A DNA stretch of 64,000 bases from Polyangiaceae bacterium (lineage in GTDB: Bacteria > Myxococcota_A > Polyangia > Polyangiales > Polyangiaceae). Numbering within the stretch: the stretch's first letter is position 1; every line of letters begins with the position of its first letter. The translations under genes were made by a program, and so were the position numbers. The notes under the pieces are model-generated. The model worked only from the letters and a program-made list of their open reading frames with translations. It searched no databases and had not been told where the DNA came from. Shown piece after piece: positions 44,704 to 53,226 of the stretch. The DNA lies in NCBI GenBank assembly GCA_020633205.1, contig JACKEB010000010.1, forward strand, positions 682,001-746,000. Direction: 5' to 3'.

Positions 44704-45424
44704 GGAGAAACCAGATCTCGACGCGGACGCGCCGCGCTCCAGCAAAGCCAAGAAGCGCACCTACAAAAGCGCCGAAGCGCGGCGGCAGCAGATCCTGCAG
44801 TGCGCCCTCGAGGCGTTCTCGGAGCGCGGCTACCACGCGACCAGCATCGGGGAAATCTGCGAGCGCGCGCGAATCGGCCGCGCGACGCTGTATCAGTACT
44901 TCACCGACAAGCGTGACGTGCTCGTTGCGCTGCTGGAAGGGATCTACTCAAAGGTCGTCCAGGCGGTGGAAGACCGTCAACGGCTGAGCCTAGAGCGGGC
45001 GCTCTCCGAGGCGCGAGGTAGCGACACGAGCGTCCACCGCGTTGGGTCGAGCGGCATGCCCACGCATGAACAGAGCATCGCCTTCATGCGCGCGCGCTTC
45101 ATCGCCTTCTTGTCTCTGGTTTTCGAGGACGAGGCCACCACGCGGCTGATCTTGCGTGCGGCTCGGGGTGCCGATGGCGTCGTAGACGAGCTGCTGGGGC
45201 GCCTGGACGCGGTGGTCATCGAGTCGATTGAGCAGGAGCTGCGACTAGCCATCGCCGCAGGCATCGTGCGCGACCTCGATGTGCCCTTCGTCGCGCGCTT
45301 CTTCGTGGGCGGCTTGGAAAAGGTGGTGCTGCGCGCCATCGATGAAGAGCGCCCGCTGGACATCGAGCAGATCGCCGAACAGGCCGCGCTGCTCGAAGGC
45401 ATCGGTATCCTTACGGCAACGTAA
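44693..45424 (+). CDS. TetR/AcrR family transcriptional regulator
   Basis: A 243-residue regulator from the ATG at 44693; an ATG 4 codons earlier (44681) is also possible but would be nearly leaderless. The N-terminal TetR helix-turn-helix is clear: RRQQILQCALEAFSERGYHATSIGEICERARIGRATLYQYFTDKRDVLVALLEGI. The C-terminal ligand-binding half (about 75-243) is helical, with FIAFLSLVFEDEATTRLILRAARG. It begins a three-gene transcription unit: the diiron protein gene starts 34 bp after its stop. The palindrome over its start codon indicates autorepression and probable control of the whole operon. Ligand unknown; hydrophobic compounds or acyl-CoA are common for relatives. Confidence 0.92.
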   Translation: MSVLEKPDLDADAPRSSKAKKRTYKSAEARRQQILQCALEAFSERGYHATSIGEICERARIGRATLYQYFTDKRDVLVALLEGIYSKVVQAVEDRQRLSLERALSEARGSDTSVHRVGSSGMPTHEQSIAFMRARFIAFLSLVFEDEATTRLILRAARGADGVVDELLGRLDAVVIESIEQELRLAIAAGIVRDLDVPFVARFFVGGLEKVVLRAIDEERPLDIEQIAEQAALLEGIGILTAT

Positions 45425-45458
45425 CAACTGAACACTTCAGGCAAGACACGAGGACCCC

Positions 45459-46469
45459 ATGTTCACGATGAGCAACAAGCGAGTCTCCACTGCCTCCGCG
45501 AGGGAGCGCGCGGCAGCGTTCCCTCCATACGAGATGCTCGATGCGGTCGCGAGCGGCATCGCTGAAGCAGACAGCAAGACGCGCAAGCTCGAGCGGCTTT
45601 ACCACCTCACCCAGAAGCACTCCTGGGACGGCCCGACCGTCTTTGGCGAGCTGATTGAGCGCTACGGCGAGCCGGGCGCCAATATGGCTCCGGAACTCCG
45701 GGAAGGGCTGTCGCGTATCCTCACGGTGTTGATGTGGGGCGAACTCGCAGCGTGGAACATCAGCGCGGATCTGGCGCTGGAGATCCCCGACATGGACGCC
45801 AAGATGGCGGCAACCGCGCAAGTCTTCGACGAAGCCCGACACTTCTATGTGTTGAGGGACTACGTGACTCGATTGGGTCCCACCCCGGCAATCGGGGGGC
45901 TGCCGACACGGCTCTTGCGCAAGGTGCTTCAGGCGCCGACGCTGGCGCAGAAGCTCGTTGGTATGCAGCTCCTGTTCGAGACGAATGCCGTCGTCATGTT
46001 CCGCCGCATCGGACAAAGCGAAGTGTGCCCGATCCTCCATGAGTTGCTCCCCTACTTCGAGCGGGACGAGTCCAGGCACGTCGGCCTCGGCGTGATGTAC
46101 CTCCCTCGCCTGATCGAGCGCATGTCTCGCCTCGAGGCGTTTCGCACGGCGCGCTTTCAGTTCGAGTGCACGATGCTGCTCCTCACCTCTGGGTTCACCT
46201 TCCACAAGGACTTCGAGCTCTTGGGCATGGATCCTCGCCAGATGGCGGAGCGCGTTAGCAACATGCAGGACGAAATCGTGCAGCAGATGGCTGAAGCCCA
46301 TGGCAGCCAGATCCTGCGCGCGGTCCTCAGCCCGAAGGGCGGCGTGGGGCCGTATATCAAGGACTTCGTGCATCCTGAAAAGGGCCTTGCTCAAGCGCCT
46401 GAGTGGCACCAAAGGGTCCACGCGGGTATCACCAGCGCAGCCCACAGCTTGGACCGTGCGCTGAGCTGA
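45459..46469 (+). CDS. Ferritin-like diiron protein
   Basis: A 336-residue helical protein with the ligand pattern of a four-helix-bundle diiron enzyme: Glu in MWGELAAWN, the pair E-x-x-H in VFDEARHFYVLRDY, Glu in LLFETNAVVM and the second E-x-x-H in ERDESRHVGLGVMYL. This fits ferritin-like oxygenases such as the AurF/desaturase-related groups and not ferritin storage proteins. A Shine-Dalgarno-like GAGGA precedes the ATG. Placed between the TetR gene and an alpha/beta hydrolase gene with short gaps, it likely oxidises a small or lipid substrate under TetR control (inference). Confidence 0.8.
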   Translation: MFTMSNKRVSTASARERAAAFPPYEMLDAVASGIAEADSKTRKLERLYHLTQKHSWDGPTVFGELIERYGEPGANMAPELREGLSRILTVLMWGELAAWNISADLALEIPDMDAKMAATAQVFDEARHFYVLRDYVTRLGPTPAIGGLPTRLLRKVLQAPTLAQKLVGMQLLFETNAVVMFRRIGQSEVCPILHELLPYFERDESRHVGLGVMYLPRLIERMSRLEAFRTARFQFECTMLLLTSGFTFHKDFELLGMDPRQMAERVSNMQDEIVQQMAEAHGSQILRAVLSPKGGVGPYIKDFVHPEKGLAQAPEWHQRVHAGITSAAHSLDRALS

Positions 46470-46495
46470 GTACGTTTTCCCCACAGAAATAGTTT

Positions 46496-47338
46496 ATGTA
46501 CGTCGACGTCTCATCCAAACCTGGCCGCCCCATACGCCTCCACTACGAAGTCAGAGGCCCCAGCAGCGCCCCTCCATTGCTGTTGATTCGCGGCCTCGCC
46601 CGACATTTGTTGCATTGGGGGAGGTTGCCGGAGCTCCTGGAAGACGACTTTCGCGTGGTGCTATTCGACAACCGCGGCATGGGGCGTAGCGACGTCCCAA
46701 GGCCCCCCTACACCACGGCGCGCATGGCGGATGACGCCGCGCTCGTCCTAGAAGCCGCAGGCTTCGAACGCGCGCACGTCTTCGGCATGTCGCTGGGAGG
46801 CATGATCGCCCAGGAGCTTGCGCTGCGGCATCCGGCGCGGGTCGAGCGCCTGGTGCTCGGGTGCACGCGGGCGGGCCCGGGCACCGGACCGCGCATCGCC
46901 CCGAGAACGGTGCTCGCGATGCTCGGCGCGGGCCGTTTCAAACCGGACGAAGCCATAGCCCGCACCGCTCATATGGCGCTTGGCGAGCAATTCATCGCCG
47001 AGCATCCCGAGGTGATCGAAGAGTGGCGGGAGCTAGCCCGCAAGCACCCACCCGCACGGGCGGGCTTCCTGGGCCAGCTACTGGCGGGGGCGCTTCACGA
47101 CACACGGCGCCGCTTGAGCCGTGTGGTTCAGCCAACGCTGGTGATCACTGGCGACGCCGACAACCTGATCCACGCGGATCACTCTCGCTTCTTGGCCAGG
47201 CAGATCCACGGAGCCGAGCTCGAGGTGCTGCCTGGTGCAGCCCACGACTTCACCACGGAGCGTCCGGCCGCGGCAGCTGAGTTGCTGAAGCGCTTCCTGC
47301 TCGCAGAGCATCAAGCGCGGTCCGCCGCCGCCGAGTGA
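46496..47338 (+). CDS. Alpha/beta hydrolase
   Basis: A 280-residue alpha/beta-hydrolase fold enzyme. The nucleophile elbow GMSLGG carries the catalytic Ser near residue 100. The oxyanion region is LLLIRGLARHLLHW, and FDNRGMGRSD follows the usual strand. The acid is the Asp of ITGDADNLIHADHSR and the base the His of GAAHDFTTE. There is a small cap domain (about 140-210). Substrate unknown; the family includes esterases and lactonases. It lies 26 bp after the diiron gene and is the last gene of the TetR operon. Convergent with the aldehyde dehydrogenase gene. Confidence 0.9.
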   Translation: MYVDVSSKPGRPIRLHYEVRGPSSAPPLLLIRGLARHLLHWGRLPELLEDDFRVVLFDNRGMGRSDVPRPPYTTARMADDAALVLEAAGFERAHVFGMSLGGMIAQELALRHPARVERLVLGCTRAGPGTGPRIAPRTVLAMLGAGRFKPDEAIARTAHMALGEQFIAEHPEVIEEWRELARKHPPARAGFLGQLLAGALHDTRRRLSRVVQPTLVITGDADNLIHADHSRFLARQIHGAELEVLPGAAHDFTTERPAAAAELLKRFLLAEHQARSAAAE

Positions 47339-47365
47339 TTCGCGCGGCGCGCCGGGCGATGCGGG

Positions 47366-48916
47366 TCAGCCGCCAAGGTAGCGCGCGATCAGCGGACCGT
47401 TGCCCTGAACTGCCGTGCGCTGTTGATACAAGCCGAGCCCTCGCAGCCCACCCAGCTCTTCGCCGCCGCCAGCGCGGCCCGGACCGCCGTGCAAGAGCTG
47501 CGGCATGACGGTACCGGGTCCGGGAGCGCGATCGGCGACCTTGGAGTCAGTGACCACAACTCGACCGTTGAAGGGCAAGAGCTCCTGCAGGAGTTCTCCG
47601 GTTAGCTCCCGGTCGTCGCCATACACGCTCGTAACCAGGCTCCCAAAGGCGGAGCGCACCAGCGCTGAAGCTTGCCCCACGGAACCATCGTAGGGGATCA
47701 GGGTCGCGACCGGGCCGAAGGCTTCGATGTGGTGAACCGGATGCTCGGGACCGGCGTGTTCCACCTCTAACAGGAGCGGCGCCACGAAGGCTCCCTTGGC
47801 AGCGTCGGCGCCTTCCAGGTGAAAACCATCGAGCTTGCCCCAGGCGATCTTCGAGGCCTCCAGAAGCTTGCCAATAGCGGCACGCACGTCGACTTGCTGG
47901 CGTTTGGTCGCGAGGGGTCCGACGCGCACGCCTTCGATGCTCGGGTCGCCGACACGCGTCTCGCTGAGTCGCTCCGAGAGCGCTTCGCGCACGCGCTCGA
48001 GATCGTCCTGGGGCACGAGGATGCGGCGAATCGCGGTGCACTTCTGGCCGGCCTTCTGCGTCATGTCCCGATGCACGTCGCGAATGAAGGCGTCGTACGC
48101 TGCGTCCTTGGCTCCCGCGAGCAAGATGGCTGCATTCAGGCTATCCGCTTCGACGTTTACCCTCACCCCCCGATCCAGGAGGTTTTCCATTCCGCGGATC
48201 CCCCGCGCCGTATGACTGCTCCCGGTAAACGCCACCACGTCGCTCCACGTCAGGTGAGAGAGCAGGTCGCCTGGATTTCCGCACAGCAAAGATAGCGCCC
48301 CAGCGGGGACATCCGCCGCGTCGATCACGGCCTTGAAGCTCTTGTAGGCGGCGAGCCCCGTGGCCGTCGCTGGCTTCGTGAGTACCGGCATGCCGGCGAG
48401 CAAGGCGCACGCGGCCTTTTCCGCCCAGCCCCAAGCTGGGAAGTTGAAAGCGCCGATGTGAACCGCCACCCCGCGCAGAGGGATCCTCACGTGTCGCCCT
48501 TGCAAGCGCGAGCCGGTGCCGATGTCGATCGGCTCACCGTCCTCGAGCAAACGTCGGTCACCTAGTTCTTTTCCGAGCTCCGCGTAGGCCATCAAGGTCC
48601 CGGAAGCTCCATCCAGGTCGAACTTTGCGTCGCTACGGGTGTTGCCACAGCTCGCTACCCCTAGCTCGATCAGCGGCTCGCGCTGAGCATGCAAGGCCTG
48701 GCTCATGCGCTCGAGTAGTGCTCCACGCTCAGCGAAGGTGAGCGCGCGCAGAGCCGGTCCGCCTACTTCCCGAGCGAAGCGCAGCGCTTCGCCCAGGTCG
48801 AGCCCCTGGGAAGAGCAGCTCGCAACGAGGTCGCCCGTCGTTGGGTCGAAGAGCTCGCTCGCGGCTCCTTCACCGCGCACCCACTTGCCCCCTAGATAAC
48901 TCTCAAGGATCTCCAC
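47366..48916 (-). CDS. PaaZ/BoxD-type aldehyde dehydrogenase without hydratase domain
   Basis: A 516-residue aldehyde dehydrogenase. Catalytic Cys is C293 (KAGQKCTAIRRI) and the general base E256 (VNVEADSLN), with the cofactor motif FTGSSHTARGI and IGAFNFPAWGWAEK. The sequence is of the PaaZ N-terminal/PaaN/BoxD group, which oxidises CoA-linked semialdehydes in aromatic ring-opening pathways (3-oxo-5,6-dehydrosuberyl- or 3,4-dehydroadipyl-CoA semialdehyde). The C-terminal MaoC hydratase of full PaaZ is absent. The GTG at 48916 has GGAGG 5 nt upstream and is preferred over an ATG at 48949. No other paa or box genes are in the window. Confidence 0.85.
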   Translation of the reverse strand: MEILESYLGGKWVRGEGAASELFDPTTGDLVASCSSQGLDLGEALRFAREVGGPALRALTFAERGALLERMSQALHAQREPLIELGVASCGNTRSDAKFDLDGASGTLMAYAELGKELGDRRLLEDGEPIDIGTGSRLQGRHVRIPLRGVAVHIGAFNFPAWGWAEKAACALLAGMPVLTKPATATGLAAYKSFKAVIDAADVPAGALSLLCGNPGDLLSHLTWSDVVAFTGSSHTARGIRGMENLLDRGVRVNVEADSLNAAILLAGAKDAAYDAFIRDVHRDMTQKAGQKCTAIRRILVPQDDLERVREALSERLSETRVGDPSIEGVRVGPLATKRQQVDVRAAIGKLLEASKIAWGKLDGFHLEGADAAKGAFVAPLLLEVEHAGPEHPVHHIEAFGPVATLIPYDGSVGQASALVRSAFGSLVTSVYGDDRELTGELLQELLPFNGRVVVTDSKVADRAPGPGTVMPQLLHGGPGRAGGGEELGGLRGLGLYQQRTAVQGNGPLIARYLGG

Positions 48917-49010
48917 GTAGACCTCCGAAACTGCTTCTCGCCAGTGCATGTGGCGACCGCTGCACGTCTCAACCAGCGCGGCTGAACGGTCAAGCGAAGT
49001 ATGTTGCGGC

Positions 49011-49595
49011 TCACAAGGGCAGCAGCTCGGCGTAGACGATGTCCGAGGAATAGGCCGTGTCGAAGCCACACTCCGTACGGATCGCCGCGGCGCTGACGGT
49101 GGCCACTTCGCTTGTGTTGATGAAGGACAACTGCTCGAGCTGGGTGCCTGCGGGCAGCACGCACGGCGCGCCCGTCTGCGCTTCATTCGCGTAGAAGTGG
49201 CTGTCTTTCATCAGCACGTCGATCCCAGAGCCGTATGCGTCAACGGCGCAATCGGACGTGAAATCCTGGTCTTTGATCAGGCCCGTAGAGAAGTCGTCGT
49301 CGAGCTTGCCAGCGTTGCCGTCTTTGTAAGCGACGTAGCCGCGCCATTTGTCGAAGGAAGGAGACACCAGGAACTCGGTTCCGGCGGGCGCGTAGAAATC
49401 GTCGAGGCTGTTGCCGCTCCAGGTTCCCGCTGCCACCGCAACTTGGACGTCCAAGTCGACCAAGAGCGTGCCCTTGCAGTAGCCGCCAAACTCCGAAAGG
49501 TCGATGCCGCCGCCCCCGCTGCCAGAGTCGTCGCTGGACCCGCATCCGGCAGCAGCAAGCCCAAGCAGCATCGATACGGCGATTCGCTTCACCAT
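49011..49595 (-). CDS. Hypothetical small lipoprotein
   Basis: A 194-residue lipoprotein: MVKRIAVSMLLGLAAAGC (lipid Cys 18), short Ser/Gly linker, then one beta-rich domain with four Cys (GGYCKG, SDCAVD, APCVLP, RTECGF) that could make two disulfides. The middle reads 'TEFLVSPSFDKWRGYVAYKDGNAGKLDDDFSTGLIKDQDFT'. I do not recognise a family. AGGAGG lies 7 nt before the ATG, an unusually strong ribosome binding site for this window. It is 42 bp after thiD on the same strand, so the two may be co-transcribed, but no shared function is apparent. Confidence 0.75.
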   Translation of the reverse strand: MVKRIAVSMLLGLAAAGCGSSDDSGSGGGGIDLSEFGGYCKGTLLVDLDVQVAVAAGTWSGNSLDDFYAPAGTEFLVSPSFDKWRGYVAYKDGNAGKLDDDFSTGLIKDQDFTSDCAVDAYGSGIDVLMKDSHFYANEAQTGAPCVLPAGTQLEQLSFINTSEVATVSAAAIRTECGFDTAYSSDIVYAELLPL

Positions 49596-49637
49596 CAGTT
49601 CCTCCTCAGCTCGGGAACGCCCCACCAACAGGGTAAT

Positions 49638-50468
49638 TCAGCTGGACCCCGAGCGCCGAGGAAAGAGCGGATGTGAGTGTCCCAGGGGACCCCGACCATG
49701 ACCAAACCCTGGGGCATGACGCAGCGCTGCGAGGACATAGTCGCGAGCTCGTGCGACGGCGTGGCGCAAGGTGTGACCTTCTCCGATGCCACAGGCGATC
49801 GCCGACGCCAGGGTGCATCCCGTTCCGTGAGTCGAGCGCGTGTCGATGCGCTCGCTCTCGAACCAGTACTCCTCACCGTCAGCCGTACGCAGCAGGTCTC
49901 GCACACGCTCCGTCTCGAGGTGCCCCCCTTTGACGAGCACGGCCCCAGCACCGCGACTCAGCAGCGCATCCGCTACCGCGCCAAAATCATCCCAAGTTTC
50001 CACATGGATACCTGTCAACGCGATCGCTTCAGGTACGTTCGGCGTGACGACAGCAGCGCGTGGCAGCAGATCCTCCACGATGCTGCGAGCGACGTCGGAG
50101 TCTGCCAGCCGACCGCCGGAGGTCGCGACCAACACTGGATCGACGACGATGGGGATTTGCGAGCTACGGAGGGCCTTGCACACGGCTTTCACTGCGCCGC
50201 GCGTGGGCAGCATCCCGGTCTTGATGACGTCCGCACCGATATCGCTCAGCGTGACCTCGATTTGACGCTCGACGAGCCATCCCTCGATCGCCTCAACCTC
50301 AGCGACCTCGAGGGTGTTTTGTGCGGTGATGGCGGTGATGGCGGTCATCGCGTAGCCACCAAGCATGCTGACGGTCTTGATGTCAGCTTGAATGCCTGCT
50401 CCCCCGCTCGAGTCGCTGCCAGCGACGATTAGCACGCGAGGCGGTGCCTCCTCTTGCTCCTGTTCCAT
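49638..50468 (-). CDS. thiD: Hydroxymethylpyrimidine/phosphomethylpyrimidine kinase
   Basis: A 276-residue ribokinase-fold kinase of thiamine biosynthesis that phosphorylates HMP and then HMP-P. Signature parts: VLIVAGSDSSGGAGIQADIKTVSMLGGYAMTAITAITAQNT at the N-terminus, DPVLVATSGGRL, VVTPNVPEAIALTG, and the anion-hole/catalytic Asp region DTRSTHGTGCTLASAIACGIGEG. Length is usual. No other thi genes are near. The promoter region (50469-50600) is shared with the divergent metalloprotease gene. Confidence 0.95.
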   Translation of the reverse strand: MEQEQEEAPPRVLIVAGSDSSGGAGIQADIKTVSMLGGYAMTAITAITAQNTLEVAEVEAIEGWLVERQIEVTLSDIGADVIKTGMLPTRGAVKAVCKALRSSQIPIVVDPVLVATSGGRLADSDVARSIVEDLLPRAAVVTPNVPEAIALTGIHVETWDDFGAVADALLSRGAGAVLVKGGHLETERVRDLLRTADGEEYWFESERIDTRSTHGTGCTLASAIACGIGEGHTLRHAVARARDYVLAALRHAPGFGHGRGPLGHSHPLFPRRSGSS

Positions 50469-50600
50469 GACCGCCAGAGACCGCAGCTACAGCAAGAAAT
50501 CAAGCAAGGGCTGAGCGAACGGGTCCCGAAGTGTTGACGTGAAATTCGCTCAAGGACCCTCAACGACGGCCGTTCACTGCCATGTCGGAGGACCATCCGC

Positions 50601-51548
50601 ATGGACAGCACCTACCCCAGATCGGCTCTGCTGAGTCTTCAACCGACGGCCAACACGGCGGTACCGCGAGCTCCCCGACGCGGACGGAGACCGCTGGGAG
50701 TCGCGCTGGGGGCGGTTGCCCTGATCGGTCTAGGATCGATAGCGCAGGACAAAGCTGAGCCTCCTCAGGCCCAGATCGTCAGCGGCGCCGCCGAGCTGCG
50801 CTACACGGAGACCGGGTACCCTCAGCGCTGGGCCGCCAAGAGCCTCACGCTCAGCGTAGAGGCCGACCTCTCTAGGATTTCTCCGGACGCCGTGGGAGCG
50901 GCTTCTCGAGCTGTCGCCGTTTGGCAAGAGCAAGCGGAGCTGCCGCGAGTCTCACTGGAGAGCGAAGCGCCAGCAGAACAGAGCGAAGACGACGCGGAGG
51001 TGCCGCGCCTCGACGCCGCGGATCTAGTTCCCGACGGAAAAAACACGATCGGCTACCGACGCCTGAACCTGCCGGGTCACCGTAAGGATCTAGCAATCAC
51101 CGTTGCCTACTCCGACCCACGAACTGGTGAGGTGGTCGAGGCGGATATCTACGTCAACGCGCGCCGTGACTTTGGGATGCTGAACGAAAGCCGGGAGGTC
51201 GTTCCTAGCTGCGCGACCACGAACTCGAGCAGCCAGTGTGGAAGTCGCTACGACCTCCAGAGCGTGCTCACTCATGAGCTCGGGCACTTTTTCGGGCTGG
51301 GCGAGGACGTCGCCGACCCGTTGAGCACGATGTATGAGTGCACCAGCGCGTGTGAGACTCACAAGCGAGCGCTGACACCACCTGACCAGCTCAGCGCGGC
51401 TGAGCTCTACCTCGCGGCATCCCCTGAGGAGCCGCAGGCCGGTGGCTGCAGCGTGCGGTCTAGTCGCACACCTTCCCCAATCACCTGGACACTGCTCGCG
51501 GGCTTCGTGCTGCTGGTCGCCCGCCGACGGTCCCGCACTAGAGCGTGA
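50601..51548 (+). CDS. Matrixin-like metalloprotease with MYXO-CTERM-like C-terminus
   Basis: A 315-residue exported protein. A basic N-terminus and hydrophobic helix (RPLGVALGAVALIGLGSIA) act as signal. The M10-like catalytic motif is VLTHELGHFFGLGE (H225, E226, H229), followed by a Met-turn at STMY (M244). The third zinc ligand expected as His is Glu (E235). The end has the MYXO-CTERM pattern: a Gly-Cys site (GGCSVRS), a hydrophobic helix (ITWTLLAGFVLLVA) and an Arg cluster (RRRSRTRA). That suggests myxosortase processing and surface anchoring (family knowledge). GGAGG precedes the ATG. Its last 11 bp overlap the convergent peptidase-like gene. Confidence 0.82.
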   Translation: MDSTYPRSALLSLQPTANTAVPRAPRRGRRPLGVALGAVALIGLGSIAQDKAEPPQAQIVSGAAELRYTETGYPQRWAAKSLTLSVEADLSRISPDAVGAASRAVAVWQEQAELPRVSLESEAPAEQSEDDAEVPRLDAADLVPDGKNTIGYRRLNLPGHRKDLAITVAYSDPRTGEVVEADIYVNARRDFGMLNESREVVPSCATTNSSSQCGSRYDLQSVLTHELGHFFGLGEDVADPLSTMYECTSACETHKRALTPPDQLSAAELYLAASPEEPQAGGCSVRSSRTPSPITWTLLAGFVLLVARRRSRTRA

Positions 51549-53226
51549 TCGGCGCCGTTGCCCGCGGCGGACGCGAAGTGAGCAATCGGATCGCAGGCCG
51601 CGCCGACAGCCGATGACCATCGAGCGCGAGCAGCCGCGCGTCGGCCGAACGCGATACGCCGGGCCGCAGGATGGCCGCACGGAATTTTTCTCCGCGCTGA
51701 CGCGTGAGGGGTAGAGCCGCGTCAACTGCGCCTGATTGGCCCAACAACCAATCGACGACCGCATAGGCCAAGAAGCGCCCTGCGAGCGCCGCTGGCTCCA
51801 TGCCGGGACAATTCGTAAGCCGGGGATCCGTCGCCCAGAAGACGGGCGCATTTAGCCCGGTGAGGCGCGCCGAAACCTGCCCCGCGAGTCGGTCCAGATC
51901 CTGCTTGGGATTTGCTAACGCGCGGCGCTCGAACGTCATCCAAGCAATGCTTTGACGCAGCTCGAACAGGCTCCGAGTACGAAGCGCGTGGCCGACACGG
52001 AAAGCTTGGCGCGCGGGTAGCTTCGCGTACCTCTCGAGCATGCGCTGGTCCATCAACAACCCCGCAAACACCTCGGGGATGGCGCGGTCGAAGGTCGGCG
52101 CCGCCAGTCCCGGTAGCCAAGGGTAGCCCTTCAACACGGGCTCTGACTCCGCCACATAGTTGAACTGAGCAAGGCGCCCGAGCTCCAACATCACCATTCG
52201 CCAGTGCGCGAACCCCTCAGCGGAGCGTACCAACGGCCTAAGCCCCGCCGGGATACTGACGGGCAGGCTCAACGCTTCCCCAAGGCAATAGATCGATCGC
52301 GCGCCGGTCCCAGCGTCAATGTGGGTGAGGTTGCCAATCGAGCGCGCCAAAGCGTTCAGACCGAGATCCGTCGCCACGCCGTGAGCCAGTTCACTGGCCT
52401 GCTCTCGAGGAAACCAGCGCACAGGCAGCGTGGTGAGACGATCCAGCGCCAGGGCAGAGTCGTAGGGAGCGTAACTACCCCGACGGCGCCCCACACCAAC
52501 TCGCATCATGCGTTGTAGCGACCGAGCGACGCCGCGCGTCTCGTCGTCTGTCGCGCGCACGAAAGCTTGCGCCAGCTCCTCCAGGCTCGAAAGCTGAACG
52601 CGGCGTACACGCAGCAGCGCCTCGTAGTAGTCCTCCCCGAGCTCTCGCGCCCGTGCCTTACGCCGATGGAGTAGCTCCTTTGCGATGGGTGCGGACCGGC
52701 GCTGAAGCTCGGTGAGCGCCTGCACGGCCAGATCACGCTGCTGCGGTTCTTTGGCTCGCACCATGGCATCGACCTGATCGCGCTCGAGGGACTCCTGGCC
52801 AACGCTCACGGGCGCTTGTTGGGCTGCTCTGAGCCTTCGCTCGAGCGCGGTCGTTTCGGCGTCTTCCAGCAGAGCACCGCCCAGTGCACCGAGCTGCCAA
52901 CTCCGGCTAGCCGCCGGGGGGAGCAGCGCTTCGTGATACTCCAGAAGGCGCTCGGCCCGGGTCAGCAAGCGCGCCTCGCGAGCGCGACAGTCCGCCAGGC
53001 GGCGTTCGCCATCCGCCTGATGCTCGAGGGCACGAAGTACTGCGCCAGCGTGGTCAATCATCAGCGCTTCATACTGAAGGCTGAGCTTCGTCATCTGTTG
53101 CCGAGCGGATTCACGGTCGGGCACCGCTTCAAAGGGCGCTGGGCGCGCCTCAGGAAGGCACCCAGGCAGTACCGCGCCGACGGAGACGCTCGTGAGGAAA
53201 CTCAAGACTTCCCTACGGGTGGTCAT
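51538..53226 (-). CDS. Tat-type lipoprotein resembling M2/M3 peptidases, active site degenerate
   Basis: A 562-residue, mainly helical protein. The start MTTRREVLSFLTSVSVGAVLPGC has a twin-Arg and a lipobox (Cys 23), so export by Tat and lipidation are possible. The body follows the long-helix layout of M2/M3/M32 gluzincins. At the position of HExxH it reads LELGR (347-351) within MVMLELGRLAQF, with a downstream Glu (E385, AIPEVFAGL) where the third ligand would be. Both His are missing, so it is probably not a peptidase (inference from a by-eye comparison). Its ATG overlaps the MATE stop codon (ATGA), making it the last gene of a coupled operon. Confidence 0.65.
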   Translation of the reverse strand: MTTRREVLSFLTSVSVGAVLPGCLPEARPAPFEAVPDRESARQQMTKLSLQYEALMIDHAGAVLRALEHQADGERRLADCRAREARLLTRAERLLEYHEALLPPAASRSWQLGALGGALLEDAETTALERRLRAAQQAPVSVGQESLERDQVDAMVRAKEPQQRDLAVQALTELQRRSAPIAKELLHRRKARARELGEDYYEALLRVRRVQLSSLEELAQAFVRATDDETRGVARSLQRMMRVGVGRRRGSYAPYDSALALDRLTTLPVRWFPREQASELAHGVATDLGLNALARSIGNLTHIDAGTGARSIYCLGEALSLPVSIPAGLRPLVRSAEGFAHWRMVMLELGRLAQFNYVAESEPVLKGYPWLPGLAAPTFDRAIPEVFAGLLMDQRMLERYAKLPARQAFRVGHALRTRSLFELRQSIAWMTFERRALANPKQDLDRLAGQVSARLTGLNAPVFWATDPRLTNCPGMEPAALAGRFLAYAVVDWLLGQSGAVDAALPLTRQRGEKFRAAILRPGVSRSADARLLALDGHRLSARPAIRLLTSRPPRATAPITL

